Shown here: positions 9,166 to 17,197 of the stretch, one piece after another
Position numbering within the stretch: position 1 is the first letter of the stretch
How the letters are laid out: every line of letters begins with the position of its first letter
Assembly: GCF_042667405.1 (NCBI RefSeq)
Contig: NZ_JBHVAL010000001.1
Coordinates: forward strand, 186,001-250,000
Direction of reading: 5' to 3'
DNA: 64,000 bases
Source of the DNA: Arthrobacter sp042667405
GTDB taxonomy: Bacteria > Actinomycetota > Actinomycetes > Actinomycetales > Micrococcaceae
Position numbers and translations under genes: made by a program
Notes under the pieces: generated by a model
What the model saw: the letters and a program-made list of their open reading frames with translations, nothing else
Told to the model about the DNA's origin: nothing
Databases searched by the model: none

Positions 9166-10439
9166 GCGGCGGCTCCTTCGGTGGTAGCGGTAGCGGCAGT
9201 GGACGGCTCGGGGAGTGAGGCCTCGTAGCCGGCGTGGTGGGGGTTTTCCCAGATGACGGTGGCGCCCATTCCGAGGCCGATGCACATGGTGGTGATGCCA
9301 TAGCGGACGGACGGATCTTCTTCGAACTGCCGCGCAAGCTGGTTCATCAGCCTCACGCCCGAGGAAGCAAGCGGATGTCCGACGGCGATCGCCCCGCCAT
9401 AGCGGTTGACGCGGGGGTCGTCATCGGAAATACCGAAGTGGTCCAGGAAGCTGAGCACCTGGACGGCGAAGGCCTCGTTGATCTCGAACAGCCCGATGTC
9501 TTCGATGCCCAGCCCGGCGTTCTTCAGCGCTTTCTCCGTGGCCGGTACCGGGCCGATACCCATGACTTCAGGCTCGACGCCGGCGAAAGCGTAGGAGACC
9601 AGGCGCATCTTGACGGACAGCCCAAGTTCTTCGGCCGCCTCCGCGGATGCCAGGACTGCGGCGGTGGCGCCGTCGTTCAATCCTGCTGCATTGCCTGCGG
9701 TGACGCGGCCGTGGGCGCGGAAAGGGGTGCGCAGTCCGGCAAGGTCTTCCACGGTAGTGCCCGGGCGTGGGGGTTCATCGGTGGTGTGCAGCGCCCAACC
9801 CTGGCCCGGCTTCATGGTGGCCACGGGCACAAGGTCTTGCTGGATCTGCTCGTAGGCATAGGCGGCGGCCAGCTTGGCCTGGGAAGCTGCTGCGTAGGCG
9901 TCCGTGCGGTCCTTGGTGATCGCGGGGAAGCGGTCGTGCAGGTTCTCGGCAGTGTTGCCCATGTTCAGTGCTGCAGGATCCACCAGCCGCTCGGACATGA
10001 AGCGCGGATTGGGATCCGCACCTGCGCCCATGGGGTGGTTGCCCATGTGTTCCACGCCGCCGGCAATGACGACGTCGTAGGCGCCGAAGCCGATGCCGCT
10101 CGCCGTCGTCGTTACAGCCGTCATGGCACCAGCGCACATGCGGTCGATGGCAAATCCGGGAACTGTGCGGGGGAGTCCGGCCAACAGGGCTGCTGTACGG
10201 CCGATGGTCAGGCCTTGGTCTCCGGTCTGGGTGGTAGCTGCAATGGCTACTTCGTCGACGCGCTCGGCAGGAAGCGACGGGTTGCGCCTCATGAGCTCGC
10301 GGATGCACTTCACCACCAGGTCATCGGCGCGGGTGCCGGCATAGATGCCCTTTTCGCCGGCTTTGCCGAAGGGAGTGCGGACGCCGTCCACGAAGACGAC
10401 GTCCCGGACGTTCCGTTGGGCATTGCGTGATGGACTCAT
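9162..10439 (-). CDS. fadA: Acetyl-CoA C-acyltransferase (thiolase)
   Basis: It performs the thiolytic last step of beta-oxidation, releasing acetyl-CoA. The 425-residue protein shows the acylated nucleophile Cys in AIDRMCAGAM, the GGAIAVGHPLASSGVRL His motif and the C-terminal Cys in TTMCIGLGMGAT, split as in all thiolases. The ATG is preceded by CAACGAGGAG on the minus strand. It is the first gene of a two-gene operon with fadB. A palindromic operator candidate lies 69-84 bases upstream, which suggests control by a TetR- or GntR-type acyl-CoA regulator. Confidence 0.95.
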   Translation of the reverse strand: MSPSRNAQRNVRDVVFVDGVRTPFGKAGEKGIYAGTRADDLVVKCIRELMRRNPSLPAERVDEVAIAATTQTGDQGLTIGRTAALLAGLPRTVPGFAIDRMCAGAMTAVTTTASGIGFGAYDVVIAGGVEHMGNHPMGAGADPNPRFMSERLVDPAALNMGNTAENLHDRFPAITKDRTDAYAAASQAKLAAAYAYEQIQQDLVPVATMKPGQGWALHTTDEPPRPGTTVEDLAGLRTPFRAHGRVTAGNAAGLNDGATAAVLASAEAAEELGLSVKMRLVSYAFAGVEPEVMGIGPVPATEKALKNAGLGIEDIGLFEINEAFAVQVLSFLDHFGISDDDPRVNRYGGAIAVGHPLASSGVRLMNQLARQFEEDPSVRYGITTMCIGLGMGATVIWENPHHAGYEASLPEPSTAATATTEGAAA

Positions 10440-10507
10440 GTAGTAACTCCTCGTTGAGACAGGGCACCGTTGCCCGCGGAGCGGGTTCAGGCTGGCATTA
10501 CTGCAAT

Positions 10508-10523
10508 GTTACTCATGGGTAAC
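10508..10523. promoter_or_regulatory. Palindromic operator candidate upstream of fadA
   Basis: The 16-bp GTTACTCATGGGTAAC is an inverted repeat with one mismatched pair (7 of 8 pairs match) and sits in the fadA promoter region. TTAC/GTAA half-sites are common for TetR-family fatty-acid regulators in actinobacteria. No regulator gene is adjacent. Confidence 0.55.
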
Positions 10524-10574
10524 TTAGCGTGCAAGGGCCATGAAGGCTCGGGTTGGCCGACTGGAGGTATGCGA

Positions 10575-10614
10575 AAGGCCCGCCGCTCAAACGCGTGTTC
10601 GTGCGGCGGGCCTT
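10575..10614 (-). terminator. Terminator of the RNase D-like gene
   Basis: The 12-bp arms AAGGCCCGCCGC (10575-10586) and GCGGCGGGCCTT (10603-10614) are perfect around a 16-base loop. On the minus strand the stem ends in CCTTTCGC, about 20 bases after the stop of the upstream gene. Confidence 0.75.
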
Positions 10615-10635
10615 GGGGCGAATGCTGTTCCCTAC

Positions 10636-11958
10636 TTACTGATCCTTGGCTTTGGATTCCTTGGCCGGCAGCGGTTTGGGGTTCAAGCAGGCCTCGGTCA
10701 GTATCGGCGCGGCGAGGGAGATCTGCCATTCCCGTGCACCGAGGGTGCGCAGTTCATCGGAGATCGAAGCCAGCGACACAGCCGCCGGCGGCCGCCAGGC
10801 AACTCTCCGGAGGTAGTCCGGGGTGAGGAGGTTTTCCACGGGCAAGTTCAGTTCGTCCGCTTTCGCCTGGAGGGCGGGCCGTGCCGTGGCCAGGCGTGCT
10901 GCTGCTTCGGGGTCCCGGTCCGCCCACACACGCGGGGGCGGCGGGGCATTCGTAGGGAGGTGGAGGGGCGGCAGGTCCGTCATGGTCCTGGCTGTCGTGA
11001 TGCACCGTAGCCAGCGGGGGGCCTCGCGTTGGGCGGACCTCCCGTGGAATCCCTTGGTTGCAAGGAGCTGGGGGACGGTGGTGGGCATGGCTTTGGCCGC
11101 GGCAACGAGGGCTGAATCGGGGATGAGCCGGCCGGGGGCGACGTCGCGTTTGCGGGCCAGCTGGTCGCGTTCCAGCCACAGTTCGCGGACGGCAGCCAGT
11201 TGGCGGCGGTCGCGGATCTGGTGGAGGCCCGAGGTCTTCCGCCACGGATCCACCCTGGGCGCCGGAATTCCCGCGGCCAGGATGCCGGCGAACTCCTGTT
11301 CGGCGTACTCCAGCTTGCCGTCGGCTTCCAGCAACTCGATGAGTTCCTCGCGCAGCTCGGCAAGGACCTCGACGTCGAGCGCTGCGTAGCGCAGCCAGGG
11401 TTCCGGGAGTGGACGGGTTGACCAGTCAGCGGCAGAGTGCTCTTTGGCGAGGCCGAATCCCAGCAGCTGCTCGATGACGGCCGCCAACCCGACGCGGGGG
11501 AGTCCGGCGAGCCTCGCGGCAAGTTCGGTGTCGAAAAGCTTGTCCGGCCACATGCCAAGCTCCGAAAGGCAAGGCAAATCCTGGGTGGCGGCGTGCAGGA
11601 TCCATTCGACCCCCCGGAGGGCATCATTGATGATGTCCAGGTTGTCGAAGGGTTCGGGGTCGATCAGCCAGGTTCCGGCACCTTCCCGCCGGATCTGCAC
11701 CAGGAAGGCCCGCTGGCCATAGCGGAATCCGGAAGCCCGCTCCGCGTCTACTCCGGCGGGTCCTGTCCCGGCGGCGATGGCGGCCGCGCATCGTTCCAGG
11801 CCGGCCATGGTGTCGATGACCAGGGGGACCCCTTCACGTGGGGTGTCGAGGTCGATTACTTCAGGGACGTGGCTGTCGAAGCCGTCAACCTTGATTTGGG
11901 TGGTGGTCTCAGCAGCCGGATCGCCGGCTGTGGTGTTTTCCAGGTTTTCAGGGGTCAT
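10636..11958 (-). CDS. RNase D-like 3'-5' exonuclease with HRDC domain
   Basis: This 440-residue protein has a DEDDy exonuclease domain and an HRDC domain, the RNase D layout. Exo I is GVDAERASG (Asp and Glu), Exo II is LHAATQDLPCLSELG (Asp), Exo III is RYAALDVEVLAELRE (Tyr and Asp). The HRDC region follows around residues 230-310 (LWLERDQLARKRDVAPGR). The first 40 residues are Thr/Glu-rich and probably disordered. RNase D family members trim tRNA 3' ends; that role is inferred. It ends at its own hairpin. Confidence 0.9.
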   Translation of the reverse strand: MTPENLENTTAGDPAAETTTQIKVDGFDSHVPEVIDLDTPREGVPLVIDTMAGLERCAAAIAAGTGPAGVDAERASGFRYGQRAFLVQIRREGAGTWLIDPEPFDNLDIINDALRGVEWILHAATQDLPCLSELGMWPDKLFDTELAARLAGLPRVGLAAVIEQLLGFGLAKEHSAADWSTRPLPEPWLRYAALDVEVLAELREELIELLEADGKLEYAEQEFAGILAAGIPAPRVDPWRKTSGLHQIRDRRQLAAVRELWLERDQLARKRDVAPGRLIPDSALVAAAKAMPTTVPQLLATKGFHGRSAQREAPRWLRCITTARTMTDLPPLHLPTNAPPPPRVWADRDPEAAARLATARPALQAKADELNLPVENLLTPDYLRRVAWRPPAAVSLASISDELRTLGAREWQISLAAPILTEACLNPKPLPAKESKAKDQ

Positions 11959-12038
11959 GGTGGCTTAAGCTTACCGATTCGTCCCCTTCCGGGACGCTTT
12001 TGCGTACCGGAACGCAGTCATCGGCACCTGCCGGGTAG

Positions 12039-12695
12039 TCAATTGAGCCTCCTGTTGGGCAAACCCGTGACCCCGGGCGGCAGGGGCGGCAACCCCGCGA
12101 AGGTGCAGACCATGTCCGACCAGGCTTCGAGGTGGGATTGGACGTCGGCGCTGGAGGGTGTCCACGAAGCGCGGAGTTCTATGTCGATGGTGTCGGGCCG
12201 TTCGGCGAGGGTCCCGAAGCTTTCGGAGAGGATCCTGGTAGCTGTTCCGCCGGCTGCCTTGTAGGGGGCCGAGCGGTGTTCCAAGGCTTCCACGAGCCAG
12301 GTCCACGCTACGGAGCCAAGCATGGAATCGTTGCCCATCTCGGCATCCATTTGGGCCCGGATGTAGGTGACGATCCTGAACTCGCCCTCCCAGACCGCCG
12401 ATCCTTCGGGATCGTAGAGGAGGATGAACCGCCCGGTGGCCAGTTCGTCCTCTTCTTCACTGGACGGGCTGCTGCCTTGGCTCTTGGCGAAGGCCTTCGC
12501 GGCGGGTCCATGGACGGGTACCTGACGGGTGGCGGCGGTGGGGCTGAAGACTTCAGCACCCAGGGCCACTGCATAGGGTGCCAAACGTGCGGGGGCGGGG
12601 ATTTCATCAAGCCGCAATTCACTGCGGCACTGTGCTTTTCGAAGCGTTCCCAAGGCGAAAAGAAAGTCCGGGGGAACTTGTGCGAGGGCGTTCAC
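12039..12695 (-). CDS. DUF3000 domain protein
   Basis: This 218-residue protein belongs to the actinobacterial DUF3000 family. Typical are LRLDEIPAPARLAPYAVALGAE, kept here over a long N-terminal strand, then FILLYDPEGSAVWEGEFRIV and the C-terminal IDIELRASWTP. A Ser/Glu-rich loop interrupts the middle (SSPSSEEEDELATG). The start is GTG at 12695; the overlapping ATG one base upstream runs directly into TGA. It lies next to the RNase D-like gene, an arrangement I recall from other actinobacteria. Function is unknown. Confidence 0.85.
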   Translation of the reverse strand: MNALAQVPPDFLFALGTLRKAQCRSELRLDEIPAPARLAPYAVALGAEVFSPTAATRQVPVHGPAAKAFAKSQGSSPSSEEEDELATGRFILLYDPEGSAVWEGEFRIVTYIRAQMDAEMGNDSMLGSVAWTWLVEALEHRSAPYKAAGGTATRILSESFGTLAERPDTIDIELRASWTPSSADVQSHLEAWSDMVCTFAGLPPLPPGVTGLPNRRLN

Positions 12696-12766
12696 ATTGG
12701 CAGATTATGTGCCCCGGGCGGCGATCCTGTGAAGGCTCGCCGCCCCGGACAACACGGGCCCCAGCG

Positions 12767-13873
12767 TTACGCCAGCTCCTGCTTGATCGCAGCGACGAAG
12801 GTGTCGATGTCCTCTTCGGTGGTATCGAATGAGCACATCCAACGGACTTCGCGCCGGGCAGCGTCCCAATCGTAGAAGGCGAAGGACCTCCTGAGGCGGT
12901 CGGCAACGCCTTCCGGGAGGATTGCGAAGACGCCGTTTGACTGGGTCGCCTGGGTGGGCTCGACGCCGTCGATCGCTTCAACGGCGCTCCGCAGGCGGGC
13001 GGCCATGGCGTTGGCGTGGGCGGCTGAACGAAGCCACAGCCCATCTTCGAGCAAGGCAATGAACTGTGCGGAAATGAAGCGCATCTTGGACGCCAGTTGC
13101 ATGTTCATTTTGCGGAGGAACTTCAAGCCGTCTGCTGCTTCGGGGTTGAGGGCTACCACAACCTCGCCAAAAAGCAGTCCGTTCTTGGTCCCACCGAACG
13201 AGAGGATGTCCACGCCTGCGTCCCGCGTGAATGCCCGCAAGGGAACGTCAAGGTGGGCGGCGGCATTGGCCAACCGTGCGCCGTCCATGTGCAGCTTCAT
13301 GCCCTTGGAGTGGGCATGTTCAGCAATGGCACGTACTTCTTCGGGCGTGTAGCAGGTGCCAAGCTCAGTAGTCTGCGTGATGGAGACAACCAAGGGCTGC
13401 GCGCGGTGTTCATCTCCCCAGCCCCAAGCCTCGCGGTCAATGAGCTCGGGGGTCAGCTTCCCGTCCTCGGTGGGGACCTGCAGGAGCTTGATGCCGCCGA
13501 CGCGTTCCGGAGCCCCGTTCTCGTCCATGTTGATGTGCGCGGTGGACGCGCAGATCACTGCACCCCAGCGAGGCAGGAGCGACTGCAGCGCCAGGACGTT
13601 GGCGCCAGTACCGTTGAAGACGGGGAAAGTCTCAATGCCTTCGCCGAACTGCTGCTCCAGGATGGCCTGCAGCCTGGCCGTGTACACGTCCTCGCCATAG
13701 GAAACCTGGTGACCGCCGTTGGCGGTGGCCAACGCCGCGAGGATCTCCGGGTGCACGCCGGAGTAGTTGTCCGAAGCGAAACCCCGGATCGCGGGGTCAT
13801 GCAGCTGGCCGGCCTCGGAAGCCTGGATCCCGCTGTGGATTGCCTCTGTTGTGCTCGTCACTTGTTCATTCAC
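12767..13873 (-). CDS. ltaE: Low-specificity L-threonine aldolase family protein
   Basis: This is a PLP-dependent aldolase of the beta-eliminating lyase family that splits threonine or allo-threonine to glycine and acetaldehyde. It has 368 residues. Visible are FASDNYSGVHPEI near the N-terminus, NGTGANVLAL, the cofactor-binding HMDGARLANAAAHL and the Schiff-base Lys in ILSFGGTKNGLLFGE. Two ORFs follow the same strand upstream (SDR and DUF6421) with little spacing, so it may be the end of a small operon. Specificity among related beta-hydroxy amino acids is not determined. Confidence 0.9.
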   Translation of the reverse strand: MNEQVTSTTEAIHSGIQASEAGQLHDPAIRGFASDNYSGVHPEILAALATANGGHQVSYGEDVYTARLQAILEQQFGEGIETFPVFNGTGANVLALQSLLPRWGAVICASTAHINMDENGAPERVGGIKLLQVPTEDGKLTPELIDREAWGWGDEHRAQPLVVSITQTTELGTCYTPEEVRAIAEHAHSKGMKLHMDGARLANAAAHLDVPLRAFTRDAGVDILSFGGTKNGLLFGEVVVALNPEAADGLKFLRKMNMQLASKMRFISAQFIALLEDGLWLRSAAHANAMAARLRSAVEAIDGVEPTQATQSNGVFAILPEGVADRLRRSFAFYDWDAARREVRWMCSFDTTEEDIDTFVAAIKQELA

Positions 13874-13883
13874 GCTTTCAAGT

Positions 13884-14609
13884 CTATTTGGCCAGCAGGA
13901 TCCGCTGGCCGTTCAGGGTGGAGGCTGGTTGATCGAAAAGGCCGACGACGGCCGCGGCCAGTTCTTCGACGTCTGTATGTCCCGGGAACCGTCGTTCGGG
14001 GTGGGCGCGCCTCATGGAGTCGTCCACAAGTGCCTTAACCACGAAGACAACAGCAGCACTGTGCTGTCCGCTGGAGTCACCGTCGAGGGATTGGCTTCGC
14101 CGGAAGCCGTCTGCAACCGCCAGCGTCCACGCCTCGGCAGCGGCTTTCGCTGCAGCGTAGTTGGCAGCTGCGGCAGTAGGACTGGCGACGGCGGTTGAGG
14201 ACACCATGGCGAACCGGCCGTGACTGGACGTTTCCAGCTGGCTGTAGAAGACCCTGGAAACGTTGCGCAGCGTTTTCACGGCACTGCGCTCCAGTGCCTC
14301 CCAGTCCTCGTCGGTTTGGTCCTCGATGCCTGTGGCCCCACGCCAGCCGCCGACGAGGTGGATCACTCCGTCGATGCCCCCAACGCCATGGTCCGCAATC
14401 ATCCCGGCCAGCCCGCGCACGGAATCCAGGCTGCCGAGATCGCAGACGAGCGGAACAACGGCCTCGCCCGCTTCCCGTGCCGCCGCTTCGATCCGGGCCT
14501 GGTCTGAACCGACGGTCAGGACGCGGTGACCAGAGGTGGACAAGGCCCGGGCGACAGCCACGCCTGAAGCGCTGCTGCCGCCCGTAACCAGAACTGTCAA
14601 GGGGGACAT
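13884..14609 (-). CDS. Short-chain dehydrogenase/reductase
   Basis: This 241-residue SDR oxidoreductase has the N-terminal cofactor motif VTGGSSASGVA, the acidic VCDLGSLDSV, a Ser in VSSTAVASPTA and the YxxxK dyad in NYAAAKAAAEAW. Its start overlaps the DUF6421 stop by one base (TGATG), so the two are translationally coupled. The substrate is unknown. The segment after the active site is short (about residues 165-241), so the substrate loop may be reduced relative to classical SDRs. Confidence 0.88.
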   Translation of the reverse strand: MSPLTVLVTGGSSASGVAVARALSTSGHRVLTVGSDQARIEAAAREAGEAVVPLVCDLGSLDSVRGLAGMIADHGVGGIDGVIHLVGGWRGATGIEDQTDEDWEALERSAVKTLRNVSRVFYSQLETSSHGRFAMVSSTAVASPTAAAANYAAAKAAAEAWTLAVADGFRRSQSLDGDSSGQHSAAVVFVVKALVDDSMRRAHPERRFPGHTDVEELAAAVVGLFDQPASTLNGQRILLAK

Positions 14610-15976
14610 CAGGCCGCCGTGGCGCCCGTGATGCCGGTGGTGGATTCGATAACGGGACGCATCTTCTTCTCCAGGGCTTCGTAGAACATGGACAGCGGGA
14701 ACTCGTCGTCCAGGACCTGGTCGGTGAGCCCGCGGGGAGCGCCGTCCAGGGGCAACGCGTCCGGACCCTTGGCCCAGACCGAAGCCGGGTGCGGAGTGAC
14801 GGTGCTCGAGATCAGCTCGTAGGCGGCCAACCAGTGGGCAGCCTTGGGACGATCAATGGAACGCCAGTATAGTTCCTCGATCTTGGCGCCGAGCTCGACC
14901 ACGACGGCTGCGGCGTCGTCCCAATCGATGGAGAGCTTGCTGTCGGTCCAGTGAAGTACGTGGTGCTGGTGCATCCAGGCGAACAGCAACTGGCCGCCCA
15001 GGCCGTCGTAGTTGCGGACGCGGTTGCCGGTGATGGCGAAGCGGAAGATGCGATCGAAGATCACCGCGTACTGGACAAGCTTTGCGTGCTTGCGTGCATC
15101 GGGGTCCGCGTTCTCGTCCTTCTCGATGAGGACGGATTCGCGGAAGGCGGTCAGGTCGCAGCGCAGTTCCTCAAGGGAGTAGAGGAAGAACGGCATCCGC
15201 TGCTTGATCATGAACGGATCGAACGGAAGATCGCCGCGCATGTGGGTGCGGTCGTGGATCAGGTCCCACATGACGAAGGTGCGCTGCGTGAGTTCCTGGT
15301 CGTCGATCAGCTGCGCGGCGTCCTCGGGCAATTCCAAGGAGGTTGTTTCGGCCGCGGCCTTCAGGACCCGGCGGAAGCGGGCAGCCTCACGGTCGGCGAA
15401 GATGGCGCCCCAGGTGAAGGTGGGCGTCTCGCGTACGGCGACAGTCTCCGGGAAGAGGACTGCGGAGTTGGTGTCGTAGCCGGGGGTGAAATCGATGAAA
15501 CGGATGGGTACGAAGAGTTTGTTCGAGTAATCGCCGGCTTCGAGTCCGTCGATGAACTCAGGCCAGATGACCTCGATCAGCACGGCTTCGACCAAGCGGT
15601 TGGTGCTGCCGTTCTGGGTGTACATGGGGAAGACCACCAGGTGCTGGAGGCCGTCGATGCGCTGCTTCTGCGGCTGGAACGCCTGCAGGGAATCGAGGAA
15701 GTCCGGTACTCCGAAGCCACCCTCAACCCAGCGCTTGAAGTCTTCCACCAGTAGGGAGAGGTACTGGGCGTCGTGTTCGAAGCCGGGCGCGAGGGCTGTA
15801 ATGGCGTTGGTGATGGTGGCTACCAGCCCTGCTGCCTCGGCGTGGACGGCGGGATCGGCGATGGATCCGTCCTGCTCCTGGTATCCCTGGAGGGTGGTGG
15901 CAGCGGCCTTGAGGGCTACCCACTCGGCGTTGTCAGCGGTGACACGCGACGCGGTGGCGGTTGCGATGGTGGTCAT
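14609..15976 (-). CDS. DUF6421 family protein
   Basis: This 455-residue soluble protein resembles the DUF6421 family of actinobacteria; I know of no assigned function. The internal ATG at 15976 (MTTIATATAS) is preferred to one at 16027, because the 17 extra residues (LRSAQKQEQLRKGPST) look like leader and a weak AAAGGG precedes the internal site. Notable are DLIHDRTHMRGDLPFDPF and the His-rich FAWMHQHHVLHW near residue 325, which could bind a metal. Coupled downstream to an SDR by TGATG. Confidence 0.75.
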   Translation of the reverse strand: MTTIATATASRVTADNAEWVALKAAATTLQGYQEQDGSIADPAVHAEAAGLVATITNAITALAPGFEHDAQYLSLLVEDFKRWVEGGFGVPDFLDSLQAFQPQKQRIDGLQHLVVFPMYTQNGSTNRLVEAVLIEVIWPEFIDGLEAGDYSNKLFVPIRFIDFTPGYDTNSAVLFPETVAVRETPTFTWGAIFADREAARFRRVLKAAAETTSLELPEDAAQLIDDQELTQRTFVMWDLIHDRTHMRGDLPFDPFMIKQRMPFFLYSLEELRCDLTAFRESVLIEKDENADPDARKHAKLVQYAVIFDRIFRFAITGNRVRNYDGLGGQLLFAWMHQHHVLHWTDSKLSIDWDDAAAVVVELGAKIEELYWRSIDRPKAAHWLAAYELISSTVTPHPASVWAKGPDALPLDGAPRGLTDQVLDDEFPLSMFYEALEKKMRPVIESTTGITGATAA

Positions 15977-16082
15977 GGTGCTCGGCCCTTTCCGAAGTTG
16001 TTCTTGCTTCTGGGCCGAGCGTAGCAAGCAAGTAGTATCGCTAATTCAAAATCAGGCTGAGCATAAGAAACTCTTGGTCATG

Positions 16083-16118
16083 CCCCCCGAACCTGGACCC
16101 TAAGATCAAGTTCGGGGG
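16083..16118 (-). terminator. Hairpin downstream of msrB
   Basis: CCCCCGAAC (16084-16092) and GTTCGGGGG (16110-16118) form a 9-bp stem just after the msrB stop on the minus strand and before the DUF6421 leader. There is no clear U-run, so it may be a weak terminator or a 3'-end stabiliser. Confidence 0.5.
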
Positions 16119-16130
16119 ACAGGGACACGC

Positions 16131-16571
16131 TTAAGCCTCGTCCGGGTTCACGAGCCGGAGCGAGATCGAGTTGATGCAGAAGCGCTGATCCGTGGGCGTG
16201 TCATAACCCTCGCCTTCAAAGACATGCCCCAGATGGGAGTCGCAGTTGGCGCACCGTACCTCGATCCGGTCCATGCCCATGGTGCGGTCATGGAGGTACC
16301 TGACCGTCCCCTCTGCCAGCGGTGCCCAGAAGGAGGGCCACCCACAATGGGAGTCAAACTTCTCCTTGCTGGTGAACAACTGGCTGCCACAGGCCCGGCA
16401 TTGGTACACGCCCTCGGTGTGTGTGTCCCAGTACTCGCCTGTATAAGGGCGTTCCGTGCCGGCCTGACGCAGCACTCGGTATTCCTCGGGAGTCAACTCT
16501 TCGCGCCACTGGGCGTCGCTCTTCTCCACGGGCACAGAAGATGTGTTGTTGATGTTCTCAGGAGTATTCAT
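16131..16571 (-). CDS. msrB: Peptide-methionine (R)-S-oxide reductase
   Basis: It reduces methionine-R-sulfoxide in proteins, repairing oxidative damage. The 146-residue length is normal for MsrB. Two zinc CxxC pairs are visible (QCRACGSQLF and VRCANCDSHLGHVF), the substrate pocket HCGWPSFWAP, and the catalytic Cys in RFCINSISLRL. It starts 14 bases after the stop of the USP-like gene on the same strand, so the two are probably cotranscribed. No good Shine-Dalgarno precedes the ATG, which fits coupling to the upstream gene. Confidence 0.95.
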   Translation of the reverse strand: MNTPENINNTSSVPVEKSDAQWREELTPEEYRVLRQAGTERPYTGEYWDTHTEGVYQCRACGSQLFTSKEKFDSHCGWPSFWAPLAEGTVRYLHDRTMGMDRIEVRCANCDSHLGHVFEGEGYDTPTDQRFCINSISLRLVNPDEA

Positions 16572-16585
16572 GTCTTATGCAACGC

Positions 16586-17077
16586 TCACGAGTCGCCGAT
16601 AAATCCCGAACCGGCGTACAGGTGCAGCACCGGAAGTCCCAACTGGTCCTGGGCCTTATTGGCCCAATCTGTATGGAACGTGTCTGCTATGGCGTGTGGC
16701 CGGGTGATGACCACTGCCTGTGCCGCGTCCACTTCCCGGACCTTGGCCACCAAGCCGGCCACGGCACCGCCGTCGACAATTTCTCCGGTGACATGGGCGC
16801 CCAAGCCTTCCAGGGCCGCCAGCGAGGTCGCCAACGCCTCCGCGGCTTCCGCGCGCTCCACTGCTGGATCCGGGGATTGCGCAGTCAGCTCCCGGAATGC
16901 TTTCGCTACATCAAGCAGCGAGAGGTTCTCCAGGAAGTCCACCAGCAGGTGGCGCTCGGTATTGGCGGGGACCAGTACATACAACGGCGCGTCTCCGCCA
17001 TCGATCAATTTGGCGATGTTCACGCGGTCGTCAGGACCAAGGGGCTCTTCGGTAAGGATGACTATGGGATCACTCAT
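16586..17077 (-). CDS. Universal-stress-protein-like hypothetical protein
   Basis: This 163-residue protein has an alternating beta/alpha pattern and ends in AVVITRPHAIADTFHTDWA and LGLPVLHLYAG, which resembles the last strand and helix of a universal stress protein fold. The ATP-loop GxxGx9GS is not evident, so a non-ATP type or another Rossmann-like fold is possible. The start is the ATG at 17077 (MSDPIVILTEEPLG). It diverges from the alpha/beta hydrolase and lies 14 bases upstream of msrB, which suggests a stress context. Function unassigned. Confidence 0.75.
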   Translation of the reverse strand: MSDPIVILTEEPLGPDDRVNIAKLIDGGDAPLYVLVPANTERHLLVDFLENLSLLDVAKAFRELTAQSPDPAVERAEAAEALATSLAALEGLGAHVTGEIVDGGAVAGLVAKVREVDAAQAVVITRPHAIADTFHTDWANKAQDQLGLPVLHLYAGSGFIGDS

Positions 17078-17197
17078 GGCTACAGCGTAGTCCCGGGGAA
17101 CCGCCGTCCGCAGGGTTTCAAGCCACGATTCGGCGCGCTGTTGCGGCACGCGGTACCGCCTGCGCCGGGCCCCGCCGGCTAACGGCAGAATGGAACC

